From NCBI RefSeq assembly GCF_003253115.1, contig NZ_QEQF01000013.1:1-19891 (forward strand): DNA of 19,891 nucleotides. The letters run 5' to 3'. Both the position numbers and the translations under genes were made by a program. The DNA is from Haemophilus_A paraphrohaemolyticus_A (GTDB lineage: Bacteria > Pseudomonadota > Gammaproteobacteria > Enterobacterales > Pasteurellaceae). Below, in pieces: positions 7,186 through 13,809 of the stretch. Under the pieces are notes generated by a model. That model was not told the DNA's origin and did no database searches. It worked only from the letters and a program-made list of their open reading frames with translations. The first letter of the stretch is position 1. Each line of letters begins with the position of its first letter.

Positions 7186-7245
7186 GTAGGGGCGTGTTGT
7201 ACACGTCCTTTTTCAAATTTTCGGGCATGTGCAACACGCCCCTAC
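7186..7245. repeat. Large inverted repeat between dedA-like gene and cydC (REP/MITE-like or terminator)
   Basis: Two 23-base arms, 7186-7208 beginning GTAGGGGCGTGTTG and 7223-7245 ending CAACACGCCCCTAC, pair with 20 Watson-Crick pairs, two G-U pairs and one mismatch around a 14-base loop. There is no U-tract after it. Its outer GTAGGGGCG edges resemble short palindromic intergenic repeats of bacterial genomes, but only this one copy is in the window, so repeat status is inferred. It could impede transcription into cydC or stabilise the upstream mRNA. Confidence 0.8.
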
Positions 7246-7267
7246 TACACAGTTTCTATAAAATTTC

Positions 7268-8935
7268 ATGAAACCACTTTTTCCATTTCTTTCACTTTAT
7301 CGCAACCATTTCGGGCGCTTGTTGCTCGGTACAATCCTAGCCATTACAAGCCTTTCCGCCAGCATTGGATTGCTCAGCCTTTCAGGCTGGTTTTTAGCCG
7401 CTTCATTTTTAGTTGGCTCAACGATTTTATTTAACTTCTTCTACCCCTCTTCAGGGGTGCGAGGCTTAGCGATTGGACGAACCATCTCGCGCTATTTAGA
7501 ACGCTTGGTCACACACGATGCAACTTTCCGCGTGCTTGCAGAACTGCGTATTTCCGTCTTTAAAAAGCTGATTCCGCTCAGTCCAAGCGGTCTAAATCGC
7601 TTTAGAAATAGCGAATTGCTAAACCGTTTAGTCGCAGATGTAGATACGCTCGACACCCTTTATCTCAATCTGCTTTCGCCATTTATTAGTGCAATTATAG
7701 TCATTGCTTTTATGGCGATTGGCTTATCCTTTGTCTCAGGTTTATTAACAATCATCATCTGCGGCATATTGCTTACTCTACTTTTCATTTTCCCTGCTAT
7801 TTTCTACCGCTTAGGGCAAAAATCGGGCAAAAAAATTATTCAGGCTCGGGCAGAATATCGTAGCCAATTTATCGAGTGGGTTCAGCTCAATGCGGAATTT
7901 TTGCTCTTTGGCTTAGTCCCGCTGATGACCGAAAAGCTTGAAAAAACCGAACAAACTTGGCTAAGTTCACAAAGCAAAGAGAGCCAATTAACGGGTTTTT
8001 CGAATGCACTGCTGACCTTTATGAACGGCGTGTTAGTGTGCGTCGTTATTTTATTGGTTGCTACTGCAATTGACGCCCCAAGTGCAGATACCCCCGAAGC
8101 CCTTGTGGCTCTGGTTATTTTCTGCGTGATGGCATCAGCTGAAATTTTAATGCCGATTGGCATTGCATTTTTGCATTTAGGTCAGCTTATTACAGCGGCT
8201 GAACGATTAAATGATGTGATTGAACAACGCCCACTTGTCGCGTTTAATGGCTCAGCAACCTGGCAAAATATTGCTGAAAATCAACCACTTGTTCGTTTTA
8301 AAAATATTACCTTCAGCTACCCTGCAAGCCATCAAGCTGCATTAAACGCTCTTTCGTTTGAAGTAAACAAAGGAGAAAAAGTGGCTATTTTAGGCAAAAC
8401 GGGCAGCGGGAAATCAACCATTTTCCAACTGCTTAACCGCCATTACGATCCAACAAGCGGTCAAATTTTGCTGGCAAATTGCAATGTAGCTGACTACCCT
8501 GAAGCAACGCTAAGATCGCATTTGGTCACTCTCAGCCAACGTGTACATATTTTCAGTCAAACGTTGCGTGACAACCTCTTAATGGGAAATCCTCACGCAA
8601 CGGATGAGCAACTCAAATTGGTTTTAGAGCAGGTGGAGCTTGCTTATCTTTTACAAGAGCAAGGCTTAGATTTATGGCTCGGTGAAGGTGGCAGACCACT
8701 TTCTGGTGGCGAACAACGCCGATTAGGATTAGCCCGCGTGCTCTTGAGCAATGCAGAATTGGTCTTACTCGATGAACCAACAGAAGGGCTCGATCGTGAA
8801 ACTGAACAGCAAATCTTAATGCTCATTTTCACACACTGCCAAACACGAACATTGCTAATGATTACCCATCGCTTGCAAGGATTAAAACGCTTTGACCATG
8901 TTTATCGAATAGATAATGGGCAATTATTGGCTTAA
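7268..8935 (+). CDS. cydC: Heterodimeric ABC exporter subunit CydC (cytochrome bd assembly)
   Basis: CydC pairs with CydD to form an inner-membrane ABC exporter needed to assemble cytochrome bd oxidase; it is tied to glutathione/cysteine export and haem binding. The 555-residue protein has an N-terminal transmembrane domain (about 15-315) with the CydC-typical LSASIGLLSLSGWFLAAS and SRYLERLVTHDATFRVL. The ATPase domain has Walker A GKTGSGKST (376-384), signature LSGGEQ (478-483) and Walker B with Asp502-Glu503 in LLDEPTEGLD, then the H-loop ITHR. It ends at DNGQLLA, about 20 residues earlier than E. coli CydC (573), dropping the final helix; no frameshifted remnant follows. cydD, normally adjacent, is not in the window. 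hflD starts 25 bases downstream. It carries two uptake signals. Confidence 0.93.
   Translation: MKPLFPFLSLYRNHFGRLLLGTILAITSLSASIGLLSLSGWFLAASFLVGSTILFNFFYPSSGVRGLAIGRTISRYLERLVTHDATFRVLAELRISVFKKLIPLSPSGLNRFRNSELLNRLVADVDTLDTLYLNLLSPFISAIIVIAFMAIGLSFVSGLLTIIICGILLTLLFIFPAIFYRLGQKSGKKIIQARAEYRSQFIEWVQLNAEFLLFGLVPLMTEKLEKTEQTWLSSQSKESQLTGFSNALLTFMNGVLVCVVILLVATAIDAPSADTPEALVALVIFCVMASAEILMPIGIAFLHLGQLITAAERLNDVIEQRPLVAFNGSATWQNIAENQPLVRFKNITFSYPASHQAALNALSFEVNKGEKVAILGKTGSGKSTIFQLLNRHYDPTSGQILLANCNVADYPEATLRSHLVTLSQRVHIFSQTLRDNLLMGNPHATDEQLKLVLEQVELAYLLQEQGLDLWLGEGGRPLSGGEQRRLGLARVLLSNAELVLLDEPTEGLDRETEQQILMLIFTHCQTRTLLMITHRLQGLKRFDHVYRIDNGQLLA
7585..7592 (+). repeat. DNA uptake signal core (Apl type)
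   Basis: AAGCGGTC inside cydC (transmembrane half), sense strand. Confidence 0.65.
8455..8462 (+). repeat. DNA uptake signal core (Apl type)
   Basis: AAGCGGTC in the context ACAAGCGGTCAAATTTT, a full-length match to the Apl-type signal with its T-rich flank, inside the ATPase half of cydC. Confidence 0.75.
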
Positions 8936-8960
8936 TTTTATTTAAAACATCAGAAATTTT

Positions 8961-9602
8961 ATGGCAAAAAACTACCAAGATATTGCAATTGCATTTGCTG
9001 CAACCTGTCAAGCGGCAACGTTAGTACAACAATTTGCACACAACGGTTTTGCGAAAGACCGCGAAGATATGGCAACATTGATGAAAAGCTTACTGGCCAC
9101 TCAACCAGATTCGACGCGTTCCATCTATGGCGATGATTTAGCCCATCTTAAAACGGGCATTGAAACTGCTCTCGCTCAACTTGGCGGCGGCAATGGTAAG
9201 CTCGACACCGAAATCGGACGTTATTGGGTTAGCCTGTTATCACTCAGTCAAAAGCTGAATAAATCGCCTGAAGCCAAAGCCCAACTTGTACAACGTTTAC
9301 AACAAATTGAGCGACAACTTTCGCTTTACGAAGGCGATATTATGGCAGATCAAATGGTTGCCAACCTTGCCGCCATCTATAGCGATGTAATTAGCCCTCT
9401 TGGCACCAAAATACACGTATTGGGTATGCAAGATTACCTCGTCCGTCCAGACATTCAGCAAAAAATCCGTGCCACGCTACTTGCAGGCATCCGTGCAGGT
9501 ATTCTCTGGCAACAAGTTGGGGGAACCCGCTGGCAATTTTTGTTTTCACGCAAGAAATTGTTAAATCAAATGAAATCGCTTTATCAAATGCAAATGCTTT
9601 AG
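8961..9602 (+). CDS. hflD: High frequency lysogenization protein HflD homologue
   Basis: E. coli HflD is a peripheral inner-membrane protein that binds phage lambda CII and reduces lysogeny; its normal host role is unclear. The 213-residue protein begins MAKNYQDIAIAFAATCQAATLVQQ, matching the start of E. coli HflD. It also keeps MAAIYxDVISPLG-type and IRATLLAGIRAGILWQQVGG segments (about residues 135-190) and the FSRKKL C-terminal stretch. It is predicted to be mostly alpha-helical with no signal peptide. In E. coli hflD sits between mnmA and purB; here it follows cydC by 25 bases and is probably co-transcribed with it, so the usual neighbourhood has been lost. A structured region with a T-run follows the gene. 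Confidence 0.92.
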   Translation: MAKNYQDIAIAFAATCQAATLVQQFAHNGFAKDREDMATLMKSLLATQPDSTRSIYGDDLAHLKTGIETALAQLGGGNGKLDTEIGRYWVSLLSLSQKLNKSPEAKAQLVQRLQQIERQLSLYEGDIMADQMVANLAAIYSDVISPLGTKIHVLGMQDYLVRPDIQQKIRATLLAGIRAGILWQQVGGTRWQFLFSRKKLLNQMKSLYQMQML

Positions 9603-9632
9603 AATTTCTCGCTTTAAAAGAAATAATAGAGC

Positions 9633-9698
9633 AAGCCTATAGTTAAATTTATTGATTTTGGAATGCCGTTTTTTAATCACAAATCTTATAGGCTTTTT
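9633..9698 (+). terminator. Probable terminator after hflD (extended two-tier hairpin)
   Basis: AAGCCTATA (9633-9641) pairs with TATAGGCTT (9687-9695), followed by TTTTT. The 45-base interior can fold further: GATTTTG (9654-9660) with CAAATC (9680-9685), one bulged T. The long outer loop makes this less certain than the other terminators. Confidence 0.5.
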
Positions 9699-9708
9699 AA
9701 TGTCAATT

Positions 9709-9717
9709 TGTTAAAAT
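9709..9717 (+). promoter_or_regulatory. Candidate extended -10 element for folE
   Basis: TGTTAAAAT matches the extended -10 form TGnTAnAAT, 28 bases before the folE ATG. No -35 hexamer is evident. Confidence 0.35.
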
Positions 9718-9744
9718 TCCCGCCTTAAATTGAGAGGAAACCAA

Positions 9745-10419
9745 ATGACAACGATCTCACCTATTTTAGGTCTTTCAGACGAAGCTCAGAAAGTGCGTAA
9801 TGCGTTGCTTGCCAAAGGTATTGAAACGCCCACTGTGTCACACACCAAAGATAAAGACAGCCGTCGTGCTGAAATTCAAGCACATATGCGTTCAGTATTG
9901 GAATTGCTTGGTTTGGATTTGCGAGATGATAGCCTTGAAGAAACGCCAAATCGTTTAGCGAAAATGTATGTTGATGAAATTTTCAGCGGTTTGGATTATG
10001 CAACTTTCCCCAAAATTACTAATATTGAGAACCGAATGAAGGTTAGTGAAATGGTGTTGGTGGACGATATCACTTTAACGTCTACCTGTGAGCACCATTT
10101 TGTGACCATTGATGGTAAAGTGGCGGTGGCATATTATCCGAAAAAATGGGTAATCGGGTTATCAAAAATCAATCGTGTGGTGCAATTTTTTGCACAACGT
10201 CCGCAAGTGCAAGAGCGTTTTACTGAGCAGATTTTAACTGCCTTCCAGACGATTTTAGAAACTGAAGATGTGGCTGTTTATGTAAAAGCAACCCATTTCT
10301 GTGTGAAATGTCGTGGTGTGAAAGATACCAATAGCTATACCGTAACATCGGCCTTTGGCGGTGCTTTCTTAGACGATCGTGATGTTCGCAAAGAATTTTT
10401 AACGTTAATTAAAAAATAA
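9745..10419 (+). CDS. folE: GTP cyclohydrolase I FolE
   Basis: FolE converts GTP to 7,8-dihydroneopterin triphosphate, the first step to tetrahydrofolate. From ATG 9745 the protein has 224 residues (E. coli 222). The zinc ligands are all present: Cys115 and His118 in STCEHHF and Cys186 in THFCVK, equivalent to C110, H113 and C181 of E. coli. The decamer-forming core AKMYVDEIFSGLDYA and GLSKINRVVQFFAQRPQVQER is highly conserved. An ATG at 9730 is also in frame, but GAGAGGAA at 9732-9739 is a strong ribosome site for 9745 and would be coding if the upstream ATG were used. truA begins five bases after the stop, so the two form an operon. Confidence 0.96.
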   Translation: MTTISPILGLSDEAQKVRNALLAKGIETPTVSHTKDKDSRRAEIQAHMRSVLELLGLDLRDDSLEETPNRLAKMYVDEIFSGLDYATFPKITNIENRMKVSEMVLVDDITLTSTCEHHFVTIDGKVAVAYYPKKWVIGLSKINRVVQFFAQRPQVQERFTEQILTAFQTILETEDVAVYVKATHFCVKCRGVKDTNSYTVTSAFGGAFLDDRDVRKEFLTLIKK

Positions 10420-10424
10420 ACTCA

Positions 10425-11210
10425 ATGAAAATCGCATTAGGGATTGAGTATGACGGTAGCCAATATTTTGGCTGGCAGCGTCAAGAGAGCGTATTAAGCG
10501 TACAACAAAAACTAGAAGAGGCGTTATCCGTCATCGCTAATTCTCCGATCGAAGTGTTTTGTGCGGGAAGAACAGACTCTGGCGTACACGGTACGGGGCA
10601 AGTCGTGCATTTCGAAACTAAAGTGCAACGTCCATTAGAAAGTTGGTGTTTTGGCACGAATGCTCATTTGCCAGATGATATTTCGGTGAAGTGGGCGGTG
10701 GAAGTACCGGAAGAGTTTCACGCTCGGTTTAGTGCAACCGCTCGTCGTTATCGTTACATCATTTTTAGCCGAAAACTACGTTCTGCGATTTTACCGCACG
10801 GTGTTTCACATTATCACTGTGACCTTGATCCCGAAAAAATGCACGAAGCTGGACAATTTTTATTGGGCGAGAATGATTTTTCGTCTTTCCGTGCAGCCAA
10901 ATGTCAGTCACATACGCCTTGGCGAAATATTCATCATCTCAATGTTTCGCAAATGGGAAATTATATTATCGTGGATATTCAAGCCAATGCCTTTGTACAT
11001 CATATGGTACGTAATATAGTGGGCAGTTTGATTGAAGTGGGTAAAGGGGCTCAACCTATCGAATGGATTAAGTGGTTGCTTGAACAAAAAGATCGCAAGC
11101 TAGCTGCGCCAACTGCAAAAGCAGAAGGGTTATATTTAGTCGATGTGCATTATCCTGAGCATTTTGGCATTCCTAAAACGGCACTAGGTCCATTATTTTT
11201 ACCAGAGTAA
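10425..11210 (+). CDS. truA: tRNA pseudouridine(38-40) synthase TruA
   Basis: TruA isomerises uridines at positions 38, 39 and 40 of the anticodon stem-loop of many tRNAs. The 261-residue protein starts with the family strand MKIALGIEYDGSQYFGWQRQ. The catalytic Asp is Asp51 in CAGRTDSGVHGTGQVVHF. FHARFSATARRYRYII and the late motif NAFVHHMVRNIVGSLIEVGKG are typical of TruA. The start follows the folE stop by five bases with no strong ribosome site of its own, which suggests translational coupling to folE. It converges with raiA on a bidirectional terminator. Length and motifs look intact. Confidence 0.96.
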   Translation: MKIALGIEYDGSQYFGWQRQESVLSVQQKLEEALSVIANSPIEVFCAGRTDSGVHGTGQVVHFETKVQRPLESWCFGTNAHLPDDISVKWAVEVPEEFHARFSATARRYRYIIFSRKLRSAILPHGVSHYHCDLDPEKMHEAGQFLLGENDFSSFRAAKCQSHTPWRNIHHLNVSQMGNYIIVDIQANAFVHHMVRNIVGSLIEVGKGAQPIEWIKWLLEQKDRKLAAPTAKAEGLYLVDVHYPEHFGIPKTALGPLFLPE

Positions 11211-11216
11211 AGATGC

Positions 11217-11258
11217 AAAAAAGCCAAATGGCATTTTGTTTTGCCACTTGGCTTTTGT
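11217..11258. terminator. Bidirectional terminator between truA and raiA
   Basis: A 13-bp stem with one mismatch, AAGCCAAATGGCA (11221-11233) with TGCCACTTGGCTT (11242-11254) around an eight-base loop. TTTT and more T-rich sequence follow on the plus strand, and A6 on the left gives T6 for raiA on the minus strand. Confidence 0.88.
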
Positions 11259-11280
11259 ATTTTATTTTATCGATTAAAGA

Positions 11281-11565
11281 TTAGTACTCTTTTTTCTCTT
11301 TTAATTTAATGAGCTGAGCTTCTAATTTTTTCGCAAGATCATTGATTGCATTATAAAGATCTTCATTTTCTGCTTTAGCAACTAAATCACCTAGAGGCGA
11401 ACCAATGGTTGCATCCACTTCATAGCTGTTAGGCTGTTTAATAATAATGAAATGTGGGTTAATCAATTGGAGTTGAAATTTATCAAATTTCGCTAAACGC
11501 TCCTCAATATGGGTACGGATTGCAGGGGTAATGTCCATTTGTTTGCTAGAGATATTGAGTGACAT
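11281..11565 (-). CDS. raiA: Ribosome-associated inhibitor RaiA (YfiA/HPF family), short C-terminus
   Basis: These proteins bind the 30S decoding channel in stationary phase and shut down translation. The 94-residue sequence starts MSLNISSKQMDITPAIRTHIEERLAKFDKF, much closer to E. coli RaiA (MTMNITSKQMEITPAIRQH) than to E. coli HPF. It continues with DATIGSPLG and EDLYNAINDLAKKLEAQL, the beta-alpha-beta-beta-beta-alpha fold. It stops at LKEKKEY, some 13-19 residues short of the Haemophilus and E. coli RaiA proteins, so it lacks most of the C-terminal tail that in E. coli RaiA prevents 100S dimers; by length it looks like short HPF (95). A promoter (TTGAAA, 17 bases, TATTTT) and an upstream CRP-like site point to starvation control. 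An alternative name is hpf. Confidence 0.9.
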   Translation of the reverse strand: MSLNISSKQMDITPAIRTHIEERLAKFDKFQLQLINPHFIIIKQPNSYEVDATIGSPLGDLVAKAENEDLYNAINDLAKKLEAQLIKLKEKKEY

Positions 11566-11607
11566 AACGTTTTCCTCTTCGTTAATTTAGTTGTTCTTGA
11601 TGGTTTT

Positions 11608-11636
11608 AAAATATGCCTTTTGCTCCAACCTTTCAA
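11608..11636 (-). promoter_or_regulatory. Candidate sigma-70 promoter for raiA
   Basis: Minus-strand TTGAAA (11631-11636), a 17-base spacer, then TATTTT (11608-11613). Transcription would begin near 11601, giving a leader of about 36 bases. Confidence 0.6.
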
Positions 11637-11663
11637 GAATAATTTTTCATTAAATTTCAAATT

Positions 11664-11679
11664 TGTGATCAACTTAACA
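11664..11679. promoter_or_regulatory. CRP-like site between raiA and lpxL
   Basis: TGTGA, six bases, TAACA: 9 of 10 core positions of TGTGA-N6-TCACA, with a favourable T-rich right flank. Its centre is about 70 bases upstream of the predicted raiA start (a class I position) and about 40 upstream of the predicted lpxL start, where it overlaps the -35 (a class II position). Confidence 0.6.
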
Positions 11680-11704
11680 TTTTTTATTATCTTTTGGCTA
11701 TAAT
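11674..11704 (+). promoter_or_regulatory. Candidate promoter for lpxL
   Basis: A perfect TATAAT at 11699-11704 with TTAACA at 11674-11679. The 19-base spacing is long, so the promoter may depend on an activator; the -35 hexamer is part of the CRP-like site. Confidence 0.5.
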
Positions 11705-11735
11705 TTAGCACTACAGAAATCAACATACATAATCT

Positions 11736-12677
11736 ATGATAGAAAACAAACAACTTCCTCCTTTTCAGCCTGCTTTCTTAAAACCTCGATATTGGGGCTT
11801 ATGGCTTGGGATTGGTATTTTTAAGCTTATTTTGGCTCTACCTTATCCTATGTTAGTACTTTTAGGCAAAGGATTAGGCAAACTATTTGCCAAACTTGGC
11901 TTTGGAAAACGTCGTATTCGTATCGCTAAACGCAATCTTGAATTGTGTTTTCCTGATTATACGCATGGGCAAATTGAACAAATTTTAGCGAAAAACATTG
12001 AATCCGTTGGAATGGCAATCATTGAAACAGGAATGGCGTGGTTCTGGTCAGATAAGCGTATTTTAAAATGGTCGAAAGTGGAAGGGATTGAGCACCTTAA
12101 AAATGTGCCTGAGAACAGCGGAATTCTCTTTGTTGGCGTGCATTTTTTAACCCTTGAGCTGGGAGCGAGAATTGTTGGATTACATCATCAAGGCGTTGGC
12201 GTATATCGCCCGAACGATAATCCATTGCTAGATTGGATCCAATTTCGGGGTAGAATTCGCTCAAATAAAGCAATGCTCAATCGTAGTGATTTACGTGGAA
12301 TGATTAAAGCATTAAAAGCTAGAGAAACCATTTGGTATGCCCCAGATCACGATTACGGTCGAAAAAACAGCGTATTTGTTCCATTTTTTGCGGTAAAAGA
12401 AGCGTGCACCACTGCGGGAACAAGAATGCTTTTAAAATCTGCTCCACAAACAAAGGTTGTGCCATTTTCGCCAATACGAAATGAGGATTTTTCGGGTTAT
12501 ACTGTAAAAATCAGCCCAGCGGTTGATTTTTCAGATTGTGAAGATGATGTTCAAACTGCAACTAAAATGAATAAAGTAGTTGAAGGTGAAATTCTCAATG
12601 CGATCGAACAATATATGTGGTTGCACCGCCGTTTTAAAACACGACCGAATGAAAGCGATCTTAGCCTTTACGATTAA
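11736..12677 (+). CDS. lpxL: Lipid A late acyltransferase LpxL/HtrB
   Basis: LpxL (HtrB) adds a secondary acyl chain to Kdo2-lipid IVA at the cytoplasmic face of the inner membrane. The 313-residue protein has an N-terminal hydrophobic anchor (about 20-45) and the acyltransferase motif HX4E as His136 to Glu141 in GVHFLTLELGARI. GVYRPNDNPLLDW, ETIWYAPDHDYGRKNSVFVPFF and the C-terminal YMWLHRRFKTRP are near-identical to Haemophilus HtrB, and the start KQLPPFQPAFLKPRYW also matches. No ribosome site precedes the ATG and the predicted leader is only about 25 bases, so translation may be weak. It is divergent from raiA and followed by an inverted repeat before dapA. The acyl chain length preference cannot be read from sequence alone. 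Confidence 0.95.
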   Translation: MIENKQLPPFQPAFLKPRYWGLWLGIGIFKLILALPYPMLVLLGKGLGKLFAKLGFGKRRIRIAKRNLELCFPDYTHGQIEQILAKNIESVGMAIIETGMAWFWSDKRILKWSKVEGIEHLKNVPENSGILFVGVHFLTLELGARIVGLHHQGVGVYRPNDNPLLDWIQFRGRIRSNKAMLNRSDLRGMIKALKARETIWYAPDHDYGRKNSVFVPFFAVKEACTTAGTRMLLKSAPQTKVVPFSPIRNEDFSGYTVKISPAVDFSDCEDDVQTATKMNKVVEGEILNAIEQYMWLHRRFKTRPNESDLSLYD

Positions 12678-12699
12678 AATGTAATGAAAAACACAACTC

Positions 12700-12739
12700 T
12701 TGCAAAAAAACACTTGCATATTTTGAAGTATTTTTGCAA
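12700..12739. repeat. Inverted repeat upstream of dapA
   Basis: TTGCAAAAAAACACTT (12700-12715) is an imperfect inverted partner of AAGTATTTTTGCAA (12726-12739), with a ten-base centre. It sits in the 105-base lpxL-dapA gap, where the dapA promoter should be. No T-run follows, so an operator or promoter-region palindrome fits better than a terminator. Confidence 0.6.
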
Positions 12740-12782
12740 TCTATGAACGAAAGCCAATCGTAATAAAAACAGGAGTCGAATT

Positions 12783-13673
12783 ATGGCAATGCCCTTATTT
12801 CACGGTAGTATTGTAGCACTGATTACCCCAATGACACACGGTGAAGTGAACTACGAAGAATTAAAAAATTTGGTGGAACACCACGTTCAGGCTGGAACAC
12901 ACGCGATTGTTTCTGTCGGAACAACTGGGGAATCTACCACGCTGAGCATTGATGAAAATGTGAAAGTGATTAAGAAAACCGTTGAATTTGCTGATGATCG
13001 TATTCCTATTATTGCAGGCACAGGCTCAAATGCGACAAGTGAAGCGGTCACAATGACGAAATTACTTGCAAACAGTGGCGTCGCAGGTTGTTTGAGCGTT
13101 GTACCTTATTACAATAAACCAACCCAAGAAGGGATGTATCAACATTATAAAGCGATTGCAGAATCAACTGATTTACCGCAAATTTTATATAATGTACCAG
13201 GTCGTACAGGCAGCGATTTAAAACCTGAAACTATTGGTCGCTTATCAAAAATTGAAAATATTGTTGGTGTGAAAGAAGCTACAGGCGACTTAAGTCGTTT
13301 ACCGCTCATCAAAGAATTAGCTGGTGAGGATTTCATCTTCTTAAGCGGTGATGATGCAACAGGTTTAGCGTCAATGAAATTAGGCGGCCAAGGTGTTATT
13401 TCTGTGACCAATAACGTGGCAGCTGCTGATATGGCTAAAATGTGTGAATTGGCTCTAGCAGGCAAATTTGAAGAAGCGGAAGCGATTAACCAACGTTTAA
13501 ATGCATTGCACCACGATCTGTTTGTGGAAGCAAACCCAATTCCTGTGAAATGGGCAGCCTATAAATTAGGTCTAGTGAGTGAACCAAATTTACGTTTACC
13601 ATTAACCACTCTCTCTGAAGAAGCGCAACCAAAAGTGTTGGCAGCATTAAAACAAGCGGGTTTAATTGCATAA
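12783..13673 (+). CDS. dapA: 4-hydroxy-tetrahydrodipicolinate synthase DapA
   Basis: DapA condenses pyruvate with aspartate semialdehyde at the start of the lysine/diaminopimelate branch, supplying peptidoglycan. The 296-residue TIM-barrel protein has all catalytic residues, three positions later than in E. coli: Thr47-Thr48 in GTTGES, Tyr110 in PYYNKPTQEG, Tyr136 in LYNVPGRTG, Arg141, and the Schiff-base Lys164 in VGVKEATG. The start is fixed by AGGAG seven bases upstream. The gene has its own upstream gap with an inverted repeat and ends in a strong intrinsic terminator, so it is probably monocistronic. An uptake signal lies inside it. Lysine feedback control cannot be judged from the sequence. 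Confidence 0.96.
   Translation: MAMPLFHGSIVALITPMTHGEVNYEELKNLVEHHVQAGTHAIVSVGTTGESTTLSIDENVKVIKKTVEFADDRIPIIAGTGSNATSEAVTMTKLLANSGVAGCLSVVPYYNKPTQEGMYQHYKAIAESTDLPQILYNVPGRTGSDLKPETIGRLSKIENIVGVKEATGDLSRLPLIKELAGEDFIFLSGDDATGLASMKLGGQGVISVTNNVAAADMAKMCELALAGKFEEAEAINQRLNALHHDLFVEANPIPVKWAAYKLGLVSEPNLRLPLTTLSEEAQPKVLAALKQAGLIA
13042..13049 (+). repeat. DNA uptake signal core (Apl type)
   Basis: AAGCGGTC inside dapA; the preceding bases (GTG) depart from the preferred AC, so it may be a chance or weak copy. Confidence 0.45.
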
Positions 13674-13682
13674 TATTTTACG

Positions 13683-13710
13683 AATAGGCACAGTGCGTGC
13701 CTATTTTTTT
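13683..13710 (+). terminator. Intrinsic terminator after dapA
   Basis: AATAGGCAC (13683-13691), loop AGTGC, GTGCCTATT (13697-13705) and a run of seven T (13704-13710). It starts 9 bases after the dapA stop codon. Confidence 0.92.
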
Positions 13711-13765
13711 GTAAATAAATGGTTAAAAACCACCGCTTGTCGTTCCTCTCTTACTCTTTTTATAC

Positions 13766-13771
13766 TATAAT
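13766..13771 (+). promoter_or_regulatory. Consensus -10 element for suhB
   Basis: A perfect TATAAT 38 bases before the suhB ATG. The -35 region at the expected spacing (TTCCTC) is poor. Confidence 0.5.
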
Positions 13772-13809
13772 TCGCCATCTTTCTTTGTTCTTTAAAATCT
13801 GGTGGAAAT

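Noticed and set aside
7186..7245. The dedA-cydC inverted repeat as an insertion sequence or CRISPR unit
   Set aside because: There is no transposase, no target duplication that I could recognise, and only one palindromic unit; no repeat-spacer periodicity.
9603..9744. MetJ operator upstream of folE, as in E. coli
   Set aside because: I found no tandem AGACGTCT-like boxes in this gap.
11493..11753. Minus-strand 86-residue frame spanning the raiA-lpxL gap
   Set aside because: It crosses the regulatory region and both neighbouring starts, overlaps raiA in another frame, and has no recognisable domain or ribosome site.
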